Below are positions 1 through 7,150 of a DNA stretch of 64,000 nucleotides, piece by piece. A program made the position numbers and the translations under genes. Source of the DNA: Rhizorhabdus phycosphaerae (GTDB lineage: Bacteria; Pseudomonadota; Alphaproteobacteria; Sphingomonadales; Sphingomonadaceae); assembly GCF_011044255.1 (NCBI RefSeq), contig NZ_CP049107.1, positions 3,159,001 to 3,223,000 on the forward strand, given 5' to 3'. A model generated the notes under the pieces. It worked only from the letters and a program-made list of their open reading frames with translations. It was not told the origin of the DNA and made no database searches. Each line of letters begins with the position of its first letter. Position 1 is the stretch's first letter.

Positions 1-881
1 CCGATATCCGCGATGGCGGGTCTTCCGCCGCCGATCACGATCGGCGCGGTGTAGATCAGCAACCGGTCGACGAGGTTGGAATGCAGGAAGGCGGCGGCGG
101 TCGCGGCCCCGCCTTCGACGAACAGGTGGTCGACCCCGTCCAGCGCGGCGATCGCTTCCGGACGGTCGATGGCGGTCCAGTCGTCCGGGGCTGCGCCATG
201 CGTCAGAAGCAGCCGCTTGGGACTCCGGTCAGCGAGTCCCGGCAGCCGCACGTCCAGGCGTGGCGCGTCGGCATCGAAGGTCCCACGGCCGACGAGAATC
301 GCCTCGTGACGGCTGCGTTCGACATGGCAATGGGCACGGGCGGCGCTGCCGGTGATCCATTGGCTGCGGCCGTCGGCCAGCGCGATGCATCCGTCGAGCG
401 AGGTTGCGAGCTTGAGCGTGACATGCGGGCGGGCCGATGCCTGGCGGGTGAGGAAGCCGGCCATGGATCGGCGTGCCTCATCGGCCGCGATCCCTGCGGT
501 TACCTCTATGCCGGTGGCCTCGAGCCGGGCGATGCCGCGGCCATTGGTGCGCGGGTCGGGATCGGTCAGCGCGATCACGACGCGTCCGGGGGCGGCGGCC
601 GCGAGCAGGTCGGCACAGGCCGGACCGCGCTCCGACATATGGGCGCAGGGCTCCAGCGTGACATAGGCGGTCGCCCCTGCGACGCTGCCTGCCATGGCCA
701 GTGCCTGTGCCTCGGCATGGGGGCGGCCGCCGGCCTCGGTGATCCCGCGGCCGATGACGCGTCCGTCACGCACGATCACGCAGCCGACATTGGGATTGGG
801 CGCGGTCCGTCCCCGGCTGCGTCCGGCGAGCGCGATCGCCGCCATCATCCATCGCCGGTCCTCGTCGCGGGACAGGATCAA
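1..881 (-). CDS. ribD: Riboflavin biosynthesis protein RibD, 3' end cut by the window
   Basis: Bifunctional cytosolic enzyme of riboflavin synthesis: an N-terminal pyrimidine deaminase followed by a reductase. The deaminase half is complete. The PNPNVGCVIV segment, the HAE zinc/catalytic motif and two downstream cysteines (EPCAH, then GPAC) are all visible. The reductase half (VTLKLATSLDG, then LFVEGGAATAAAFL) runs off the left edge. The usual PCxHxGxxPPC stretch reads PCAHMSERGPAC, which keeps the cysteines but not the usual spacing residues. The chosen start is a TTG overlapping the TGA of the upstream gene, because the DEDRRWMMAAIAL segment aligns with the beginning of known RibD proteins. 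Two ATG codons at 843-848 would give a shorter form. The upstream 124-codon frame and ribD are probably cotranscribed. Confidence 0.93.
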   Translation of the reverse strand, partial: MILSRDEDRRWMMAAIALAGRSRGRTAPNPNVGCVIVRDGRVIGRGITEAGGRPHAEAQALAMAGSVAGATAYVTLEPCAHMSERGPACADLLAAAAPGRVVIALTDPDPRTNGRGIARLEATGIEVTAGIAADEARRSMAGFLTRQASARPHVTLKLATSLDGCIALADGRSQWITGSAARAHCHVERSRHEAILVGRGTFDADAPRLDVRLPGLADRSPKRLLLTHGAAPDDWTAIDRPEAIAALDGVDHLFVEGGAATAAAFLHSNLVDRLLIYTAPIVIGGGRPAIADI

Positions 882-1201
882 TAGTCGATGCCCAGCTTGT
901 CGGCGACGCGCCGATATTCGTCCTGCTTCGCCTTGCGCTGGGCATCGCGGACCTTCTGGTCGGCGATGTTCTGCTTCTCGATCTCGGCATCGGTGCGTGT
1001 GGAAGGCCAGCTTTCGACGAAGATGACCTGCGCCTTGGGCTTGTCGGTCTTCGAATCGACGTAGAAGCCCCAGACGATGATCATCGGCATCAGGCCCGAG
1101 ATCGCCGCGATCATCAGCTTGTGGCGGTTCTGCTGATTCAGGAAAGCCTTGAGATCGGCGAGAAAGGCGCGCGGGGTCGAAGGGCGGGGGAAAATGGCCA
1201 T
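878..1201 (-). CDS. Small single-span membrane protein of unknown function
   Basis: A 107-residue protein with one hydrophobic segment (about residues 32-48) and a highly charged C-terminal tail rich in Lys, Arg, Glu and Asp (about residues 60-107). I do not recognise a named family. The start at 1201 was preferred over an upstream in-frame ATG at 1252 because the extra 17 residues look non-coding. Its TGA overlaps the proposed TTG start of ribD, so the two are likely translated together. Function is unknown; a membrane-anchored cytoplasmic coiled tail is the most that can be said. Confidence 0.7.
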   Translation of the reverse strand: MAIFPRPSTPRAFLADLKAFLNQQNRHKLMIAAISGLMPMIIVWGFYVDSKTDKPKAQVIFVESWPSTRTDAEIEKQNIADQKVRDAQRKAKQDEYRRVADKLGIDY

Positions 1202-1281
1202 GGTGCCCAAGATAGGCGAGGACGCCCCGCCGCGCCAGTCCGGCGCCCGCAAGGGCAGGCGCCGGAGCCGGGATCGGCGGC

Positions 1282-1914
1282 TCAGCTCTCCAGCTTGAAC
1301 CGCACTGTCATGGTGCGCCAGCTTTCCGTCGGGACTCCGTCGCGCGTCGCGGGGCGGAAGCGCCAGGCGCGCAGGGCATGGTCGCGCGTCGCCTCGAAGA
1401 AGCCGGCATGCGTCGCATTGACCAGTTCGACCTGCTTCACCCGGCCGTCGGTGCCGATCAGCACGCGCACCGTGGCGCTGCCCTCAATGTCGGCTCGGGC
1501 GAGAGCCGAGGGATAGCCCGGCTGGAACCGCGCGGCGACGCCGGGGTCGATCGTCGCAGCGACGAAGACCGGTGCGGCGGGCAAGCTGGACGGAAGCTGC
1601 TGGGGAAGGGTCGGCTCGACCTGGGGAAGCGGCTCGAGCTGGACGGGTCGGGCGATTGCCGACAGGTCGACCAGTGGCGCGACCTTCTGTGGCTGCGTTT
1701 CCTTCGGCGACGCCTTTGGCGGCGGCGGTACTTCACGCGTCGGTGGCGGCGGCGCCTCGATGCTCTCCACCACGGTCGGGAGATAGACGATCCGGGTGAA
1801 GCTCTCCGGCGGGGCCAGTATCAGGGCTGCGAGGACCGCGGCATGGCCGGCGATGACGAGGCCGAGGCCAAGGGGACGGGATTTGCGTTCGGTAAGATAA
1901 CCTCCGTTGGTCAT
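1282..1914 (-). CDS. Energy transducer TonB-family protein
   Basis: A 210-residue protein with the three-part TonB layout. There is an N-terminal membrane anchor (about residues 17-36), then a proline-rich periplasmic linker (about 50-120, with PPPP and KASPKETQPQK stretches). A C-terminal TonB domain follows (about 130-210), with the pattern SALARADIEGSATVRVLIG ... ALRAWRFRPA. The family couples the ExbB-ExbD proton-driven motor to outer-membrane receptors, which are abundant in sphingomonads. No exbB or exbD lies nearby. Upstream is the repeat-rich stretch at 1.9-2.7 kb, so its promoter lies close to or within that region. Confidence 0.88.
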   Translation of the reverse strand: MTNGGYLTERKSRPLGLGLVIAGHAAVLAALILAPPESFTRIVYLPTVVESIEAPPPPTREVPPPPKASPKETQPQKVAPLVDLSAIARPVQLEPLPQVEPTLPQQLPSSLPAAPVFVAATIDPGVAARFQPGYPSALARADIEGSATVRVLIGTDGRVKQVELVNATHAGFFEATRDHALRAWRFRPATRDGVPTESWRTMTVRFKLES

Positions 1915-2045
1915 GGCTGACTCCTACTCCGAGCGTGGCCGGATGTGTCTCCGACTCACTGGCGTAACAGTACATCATCACGCGGTGCGGCGGTTGCGGA
2001 ATCTGGTCCGGATCGGACCTTTTTGATGATGGGTCCGGAGCATAG

Positions 2046-2072
2046 GGATTCCCGCCTTTGCGGGAATGACGG
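2046..2072. repeat. Single inverted palindrome of the dispersed repeat family
   Basis: Contains ATTCCCGC and GCGGGAAT separated by CTTT (2048-2067), followed by GACGG. It is half of the paired palindrome seen in full at 2168-2264 and 2414-2511. The stretch 1915-2705 holds no convincing gene other than the start of the small ORF at 2706; it is built of these palindromes and rplT-like fragments. Confidence 0.85.
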
Positions 2073-2090
2073 CGGGAGGACTGGCCCATA

Positions 2091-2138
2091 TGCATCGCGA
2101 GAGCGGTCAGAATGTGCCGGTCCAGTTCGACGCCGGCC
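2091..2138 (-). pseudogene. Decayed fragment of the rplT 3' end (copy B)
   Basis: Read on the minus strand, this 48-base stretch matches 15230-15277 inside rplT at 41 of 48 positions in my hand alignment, with the first 21 bases identical. Conceptual translation gives AGVELDRHILTALAMH against [16 protein letters not shown] in L20. It lies between a single palindrome and a full palindrome pair. It is too short to encode anything itself and looks like a captured gene piece carried by the repeat. Confidence 0.8.
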
Positions 2139-2167
2139 GACTGTTGGCTGTCGGCCCAACACCCCCT

Positions 2168-2264
2168 CCCGTCATCCCCGCGAAGGCGGGGATCCATAAC
2201 CTCCGAACAGCAAGAGGCTCGAGCGTCAGAGAATATGGATTCCCGTCTGCGCGGGAATGACGGG
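2168..2264. repeat. Composite repeat, full palindrome pair (copy 1)
   Basis: About 97 bases. The left palindrome is GTCATCCCCGCG-AAGG-CGGGGATCC. A central 40-base spacer contains CATAACCTCCGAAC and AGAGAATATGG. The right palindrome is GGATTCCCGTCTGCGCGGGAATGAC in the opposite orientation. The same layout recurs at 2414, 15442 and 15674, the latter two in reverse orientation. Each palindrome could fold into an RNA or DNA hairpin. Confidence 0.9.
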
Positions 2265-2286
2265 GTATGGATGGGGAGCCGATGCT

Positions 2287-2338
2287 CTCGCGAATCGCGA
2301 GGTCGGTCTGGACGTGCCGGTCCCGTTTGGCGCCGGTC
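2287..2338 (-). pseudogene. Decayed fragment of the rplT 3' end (copy C)
   Basis: On the minus strand this stretch matches the same part of rplT as copy B, at about 42 of 52 positions in a hand alignment. Conceptual translation PTGAKRDRHVQTDLAIRE parallels [18 protein letters not shown]. It lies between two full palindrome pairs. Copies B and C differ from each other and from rplT, so they are not a recent tandem duplication. Confidence 0.7.
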
Positions 2339-2413
2339 GGCTTCGCCCGATCTCTGCCACCGGCCAGGACGCGGGCCACCGGCTGGCTGCCGGCTGCCGG
2401 CCCATTACCCCCT

Positions 2414-2511
2414 CCCGTCATCCCCGCGAATGCGGGGATCCATAACCTCCGAACCGCAGGAGGCTCGGGCTTCAGAGAATATGGATTCCCGCCTTCGCGG
2501 GAATGACGGGG
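2414..2511. repeat. Composite repeat, full palindrome pair (copy 2)
   Basis: About 98 bases with the same architecture and orientation as the copy at 2168. The left palindrome is GTCATCCCCGCG-AATG-CGGGGATCC, the spacer contains CATAACCTCCGAACCGCAGG, and the right palindrome is GGATTCCCGCCTTCGCGGGAATGAC. Spacer and palindromes are nearly identical to copy 1, which suggests recent spread or gene conversion. Confidence 0.9.
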
Positions 2512-2705
2512 TGTGGGAAGGGCGCGCGCTTATCGGGCCGATGTGCCGGACCTTGGCAAATTTTCCGACAAGATGGTATTTTGTTCGGAAACACCGGGCC
2601 AGGATCGGGATTTTCACGCCGATTTTCTTGGCTGCGAGGATTTGGCACGCCTCATGCAACGCTTCAGGCATCCGGCCGAGGGGGCCGCACAAAGGGAGCC
2701 AGACC

Positions 2706-2873
2706 ATGTTCGACACCAACACCGAGATCAGCGACGCACGGCGTTTCCTGCTCGCGGCCGGCGGTGCGCTGCTCTTCAGCCTCGCCTGCCTGGCGACCGC
2801 TCTGGGGCCGGCGAATGCGAACTGCTTCTGCTCCGCGACGACTGTTTCGGCAGACCGCCCCGTCCTCCTCTGA
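2706..2873 (+). CDS. Small membrane protein, 55 residues
   Basis: Begins MFDTNTEISDARRF and has one hydrophobic segment (about residues 16-35) ending in a small cysteine-containing tail. A Shine-Dalgarno sequence (AGGGAGCC) precedes the ATG. I know no function, but small proteins of this kind occur in sphingomonads. It lies 28 bases upstream of the PspC-like gene on the same strand, so the two probably form an operon and may both act at the inner membrane. Confidence 0.65.
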   Translation: MFDTNTEISDARRFLLAAGGALLFSLACLATALGPANANCFCSATTVSADRPVLL

Positions 2874-2901
2874 CCGACCTCAAGCCGCGAAGGAAATTGC
2901 C

Positions 2902-3102
2902 ATGTCCGTCCGTACCGAACGCTTCCGCCTCAACAAGAGCCAGGGCAAGATCATGGGCGTGTGCGCCGGTCTTGCCGACTATAGCGGGATCGATCTTGCG
3001 CTGATCCGGATCGCAGCGGTGCTGCTGACGCTGTGCGGCGTGGGCTCGACGATCCTGCTCTATCTGCTGGTCGGACTGATCGCGCCGTCGAACCGCTTCT
3101 GA
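2902..3102 (+). CDS. PspC-domain membrane protein
   Basis: A 66-residue protein consisting almost entirely of a PspC domain. It has a basic N-terminus (RLNKSQGKIMGVCAGLADY), then a membrane span (about residues 32-62) ending in APSNRF. PspC proteins sense inner-membrane stress with PspA and PspB in enterobacteria. No pspA or pspB is present here, so only a general membrane-stress role can be inferred. The ATG is preceded by AAGGAAATTGCC. The small gene at 2706 is its likely operon partner. Confidence 0.85.
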   Translation: MSVRTERFRLNKSQGKIMGVCAGLADYSGIDLALIRIAAVLLTLCGVGSTILLYLLVGLIAPSNRF

Positions 3103-3123
3103 CACGCATCGCGCCGGCGGGGC

Positions 3124-4455
3124 TCAGGCTCCGGCGGCGCGCAGCCGCGCGATCGCCCGATCGCGGCCGATCAGCGGCAGCAGAGCGTTCATGTCGGGCC
3201 CATGCTCGCGCCCGGTCAACGCCAGACGCAGCGGAAGGAACAGCGCCTTGCCCTTGCGCCCGGTGGCAGCGTTCAGCTGACCGGTCAGCACTTTCCAGAC
3301 GCCGGCGTCCCACGCGACATTCTCCGCCATCTCGGCGGCCTGGAGCACGAAGGCGCGATCCTCTTCACCCAGCACGGTTTGCACCTCGCCCTCGACAACG
3401 CTCCACCAGTCCGCGGCGTCCGAAAGCCGTGTCAGATTGGGCCGGATCGCTTCCCAGGCCCCCGCATCCATGCCGGCCGGCAGGCGATCCGCCACCTGCT
3501 CATGGTCGAGCAGGTGCAGGATTCGGGCGTTGAGCGCCTTCAACTCATCGAGATCGAAGCGTGCCGGCGCCCGGCCGAAACGGGCGAAGTCGAAGTCCGC
3601 GAACAGAGCCTGCGGCGAGGCGACAGGCTCGACCGGCAGGCTGGTGCCGATCCGGGCGAGCAGTGCGATCAGGGCGATCGGCTCGATCCCTTCCTCGCGA
3701 AACGCATCGCAGCCGAGTGAGCCCAGCCGCTTGGACAGCTTGCCCTCGCTGCCCACCAGCAGCGCTTCATGCGCGAAGGCAGGCGGCGTCGCACCGAGCG
3801 CCGCAAACATCTGCAGTTGCAGCCCGGTATTGGTGACATGATCCTCGCCGCGCACGACATGGGTGATGCCCATGTCGATGTCGTCGATCGCGCTGGGCAG
3901 CATATAGAGCCAGCTGCCGTCGGCGCGGCGGATCACCGGATCCGACAGGCGGCTGGGGTCCAGATGCTGCGGTCCCCGGATCAGGTCGTCCCACCGGATC
4001 GGTTCGTCATGATCGAGCAGGAAGCGCCAATGGGGGCGATGGCCCTCGGCCTCCAGGGCGGCCCTCTGCGCGTCGTCCAGCTGGAGCGCGGCGCGGTCGT
4101 AGATCGGCGGCAAGCCGCGCCCGGCGAGAATCTTGCGCTTGAGCTCGAGCTCTTCCGCTGTCTCATAGCAGGGATAGACCCGTCCCTGCGCGCGAAGCTC
4201 CTCGAAGCGGCGTTCATAAAGCGCGAACCGGTCCGACTGCCGCGCCTCATTGTCCGGGGACAGGCCCAGCCAGGCGAGGTCTTCGCGGATCGCGACGGCG
4301 TTCTCGTCGGTCGACCGTTCGGCGTCGGTATCGTCGAGCCGCAGCAGGAAGCGACCCCCGTTGGCGCGCGCCCACATCCAGTTGTGGAGCGCGGTGCGGA
4401 TGTTGCCGACATGCAGCCGGCCGGTGGGGGAGGGAGCGAAGCGGGTGACGACCAT
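3124..4455 (-). CDS. gltX: Glutamyl-tRNA synthetase
   Basis: A class I aminoacyl-tRNA synthetase of 443 residues. The HIGH-type signature is HVGN (residues 15-18) within FAPSPTGRLHVGNIRTAL, and the KMSKS-type loop is KLSKR (239-243). A helical anticodon-binding region follows. Alphaproteobacteria often carry two GluRS paralogues, one charging tRNA-Glu and the other tRNA-Gln for the GatCAB route. Which one this is cannot be settled here. The start at 4455 fits the family, with the conserved FAPSPTG at residues 6-12. It is transcribed divergently from prs. Confidence 0.95.
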   Translation of the reverse strand: MVVTRFAPSPTGRLHVGNIRTALHNWMWARANGGRFLLRLDDTDAERSTDENAVAIREDLAWLGLSPDNEARQSDRFALYERRFEELRAQGRVYPCYETAEELELKRKILAGRGLPPIYDRAALQLDDAQRAALEAEGHRPHWRFLLDHDEPIRWDDLIRGPQHLDPSRLSDPVIRRADGSWLYMLPSAIDDIDMGITHVVRGEDHVTNTGLQLQMFAALGATPPAFAHEALLVGSEGKLSKRLGSLGCDAFREEGIEPIALIALLARIGTSLPVEPVASPQALFADFDFARFGRAPARFDLDELKALNARILHLLDHEQVADRLPAGMDAGAWEAIRPNLTRLSDAADWWSVVEGEVQTVLGEEDRAFVLQAAEMAENVAWDAGVWKVLTGQLNAATGRKGKALFLPLRLALTGREHGPDMNALLPLIGRDRAIARLRAAGA

Positions 4456-4566
4456 GGGCGGCTCTTAGGCGGATATCATCGCTTCAGCCACCCTCTTCCC
4501 CCACGGGCACCTTGCGACTAAGAGCCCCCGAGTCTTCCGCCACAGCGCCCGAACGGGGATAGATAT

Positions 4567-5502
4567 ATGAAGCTTCTGACCGGCAATTCGAACCAGCCGC
4601 TCGCCAAGGCGATCGCCTCCTATCTCGAACTGCCGTTGACGGAGGCGAGCGTCCGCCGCTTCGCCGACGAAGAGGTTTTCGTCGAGATCCATGAGAATGT
4701 GCGCGGCGAAGATGTGTTCGTGATCCAGTCGACCGGCTATCCGGCGAACGACAATCTGATGGAATTGCTGATCTGCATCGACGCGCTGAAGCGCGCGTCG
4801 GCCAAGCGGATCACGGCCGTCATTCCCTATTTCGGCTATGCCCGCCAAGATCGTAAACCCGGCCCGCGCACGCCGATTTCGGCCAAGCTGGTGGCCAACC
4901 TGCTTGAGACCGCCGGCGCCAACCGCGTCCTGTCGGTCGACCTTCATGCCGGGCAGATCCAGGGTTTCTTCGATATCCCGACCGACAATCTCTATGCCGC
5001 GCCGGTCATGTCGGCCGACATCCACGCCCGCTTCGCCGGCCGCAACCTGATGGTCGTATCGCCCGACGTCGGCGGCGTGGTCCGAGCGCGCGCGCTGTCC
5101 AAACGGCTCGACAACGCCCCGCTGGCGATCGTCGACAAGCGCCGCGAGCGGCCCGGCGAATCGGAAGTGATGAATATAATCGGCGACGTGTCGGGACGCT
5201 TCTGCATCCTCGTCGACGACATCGTCGATTCGGCCGGAACGCTCTGCAACGCCGCCGCCGCGCTGCGCAAGGCGGGGGCCGAGGACGTCGTCGCCTATGT
5301 CAGCCATGGCGTGCTGTCGGGCGGCGCCGTCGCCCGCGTCGAGAAGTCGGAGCTGCTCGAACTGGTCATCACCGATTCGATCGGGGCGACCCCGGCGGTG
5401 GCGGAGGCGACCAAGATCCGCCACCTCACCATCGCGCCGCTGCTCGGCGAGGCGATCAAGCGCATCGCCGATGAGAGCTCGGTTTCCAGCCTGTTCGACT
5501 GA
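4567..5502 (+). CDS. prs: Ribose-phosphate pyrophosphokinase
   Basis: Makes PRPP from ribose 5-phosphate and ATP, supplying purine, pyrimidine, histidine and NAD synthesis. The 311-residue protein has the full family layout: [14 protein letters not shown] at the N-terminus, the flexible-loop region [19 protein letters not shown], and the PRPP loop [25 protein letters not shown] precedes the ATG. About 125 bases separate it from the next gene on the strand, in which I see no clear terminator. Confidence 0.97.
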   Translation: MKLLTGNSNQPLAKAIASYLELPLTEASVRRFADEEVFVEIHENVRGEDVFVIQSTGYPANDNLMELLICIDALKRASAKRITAVIPYFGYARQDRKPGPRTPISAKLVANLLETAGANRVLSVDLHAGQIQGFFDIPTDNLYAAPVMSADIHARFAGRNLMVVSPDVGGVVRARALSKRLDNAPLAIVDKRRERPGESEVMNIIGDVSGRFCILVDDIVDSAGTLCNAAAALRKAGAEDVVAYVSHGVLSGGAVARVEKSELLELVITDSIGATPAVAEATKIRHLTIAPLLGEAIKRIADESSVSSLFD

Positions 5503-5629
5503 TCAGTCGGCGCTTTCGACGTTGCCACCGATAGCGCCGATTCGGATCATTACGTAGCTCGTCCCACCACGCGCTTTTGCATAGACTGATCACTCGTTCG
5601 CCATTCCGTAGCGGATGAGGGGGGTGTCT

Positions 5630-7150
5630 ATGCGGGAGCGATCCTGCCTGTCTTCATCAGGGCGTCCGCGCGGGGCGGGACGCCTGATAGCGGTTCTGCT
5701 TGCGGCGGCGATGATCCCGACCGCGGTCTATGCGGAGACCGATCTCCTGCCGATGCTGAGGCAGGCCAGCGAACGCGCCGCGGCCGACGACTGCCCTGGC
5801 GCGCTGAAGCTTTTCGACAAGGCCGTTCGTGATCCGGGTTTTCCGGCGCTGGAGCCCTCCGTGCGATTGTCCACCGCACAATTGGGCGCGAGTTGTGCCA
5901 GGACGATTTCGGACGACGAGGCGCTGCGGCGCTATGTGCTGGTTGGCAGCCCGCTCGATACCGCGATTGGTTCCCTGTGGGGGCTGCGGCTCTGGCTGGA
6001 TCTGAAGCGCAGCGATGTGGCCGAAGCGGTCGCGACCCTGGAGGGTATGGCCGCCACAAATCCGGCGGCGCTGGATGCGATGCCGACGGACTCGATAGAC
6101 GAAATCCACAGACTGGCGACGCTGTCCGGCAAGGTCGATCTGCTCGATCGACTGCTCGTCATTCTTACGGCGCCGACCTATCACCCCAATGATCCGATCT
6201 GGAGCGCAGACTATTATCTGTTCCAGCGGGCCGAGAGGCTGGCGGAGGCGGGGCAGCAAAGTGCGGCAGGAGACCTGCTGCAGCGGATCTCGGAGGGCGA
6301 TCTGCTGATGCGCGCGGCCATTCATCCTCGCCTGCGGGCGCTGCTTCCGGCCGACACCGATTTCCGCGCGGCGCGGGAGCGCGAACTGGAGCGGTCGCGC
6401 GAAATCGCTGCAAGTCATATGCATTCGCTCGGTGCGGTCATCGCCATCGCGCGCAATCTGCGGGAGCTCGGCCGCTTCGAGGAGGCGGTCGTCACGCTGG
6501 AGGCCTTCACGCCAGAGGGAACGCTGGCAGACTCCTATCACGATCGTGCGGAGCAACTCCCCTGGTTCTGGGACGAAATGGCCCGTAATCTTCGGGGGTT
6601 GGGGCGAGCCGAACAGGCAGTTGTCGCGCTGACCCGTGGCGCGCAGCTTCCGGAAAATGGCGGCCCCAATGTGAGCCAGAGGATCAACCTTATCTTCCTC
6701 CATGTCCGCTACGGCCAGCCGGCCGCAGCCCTTGCGATGGCGGACGGGTTGGGACGAGGGGGAGAAGGTCTCAGTCCGTTCGGCGCCATGGAATTGCGGG
6801 CCGGCCAAGGCTGCGCCAGAGCGCTGTCCGGAGATGGCGCTGGACTGGCCGACGACATCGGTTACGCCAGGGCTCATTCCACCGAGCATTCGCTCGCTCT
6901 CCTGCATCTGCTTGCCTGTGCCGGGAATCTGGACGCAGCCGCTGCGGCCCTCGTGACCGCGCTCGACAATCCCGAGACACGCGCAGCTATGTTGCTGTTG
7001 CTGAGCGACTATGACCCCCTTCCGGTATCGATGCCGTTGCTGCCGCTCGAGAAGGCGCTGCCTGCGCTGAAACAACGACCGGACATTCAGGCGGCCATCC
7101 AGCGCGCGGGCGGAACGCGGCGCTTTCCCCTGCAGGCGGACGAGCTATGA
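5630..7150 (+). CDS. Secreted helical-repeat (TPR-like) protein
   Basis: A 506-residue protein with an N-terminal signal peptide ending near AVYAE. The rest is alpha-helical, with repeated patterns typical of tetratricopeptide-like folds, for example ALRRYVLVGS, NLRELGRFEEAVVTLEAF and NLRGLGRAEQAVVALTRG. No catalytic motif is seen. The ATG at 5630 was chosen over one at 5615 because AGGGGGG lies just upstream of it. Its stop overlaps the start of the DUF3857/transglutaminase-like gene by 4 bases, so the two are translationally coupled and probably act together in the periplasm. Partner or substrate is unknown. Confidence 0.82.
   Translation: MRERSCLSSSGRPRGAGRLIAVLLAAAMIPTAVYAETDLLPMLRQASERAAADDCPGALKLFDKAVRDPGFPALEPSVRLSTAQLGASCARTISDDEALRRYVLVGSPLDTAIGSLWGLRLWLDLKRSDVAEAVATLEGMAATNPAALDAMPTDSIDEIHRLATLSGKVDLLDRLLVILTAPTYHPNDPIWSADYYLFQRAERLAEAGQQSAAGDLLQRISEGDLLMRAAIHPRLRALLPADTDFRAARERELERSREIAASHMHSLGAVIAIARNLRELGRFEEAVVTLEAFTPEGTLADSYHDRAEQLPWFWDEMARNLRGLGRAEQAVVALTRGAQLPENGGPNVSQRINLIFLHVRYGQPAAALAMADGLGRGGEGLSPFGAMELRAGQGCARALSGDGAGLADDIGYARAHSTEHSLALLHLLACAGNLDAAAAALVTALDNPETRAAMLLLLSDYDPLPVSMPLLPLEKALPALKQRPDIQAAIQRAGGTRRFPLQADEL

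Noticed and set aside
2046-2511. CRISPR array
   Set aside because: The units are paired palindromes with related, not unique, spacers, and no cas gene is present.
4465-5424. 319-codon minus-strand frame over prs
   Set aside because: Shadow of prs, which is unmistakable.
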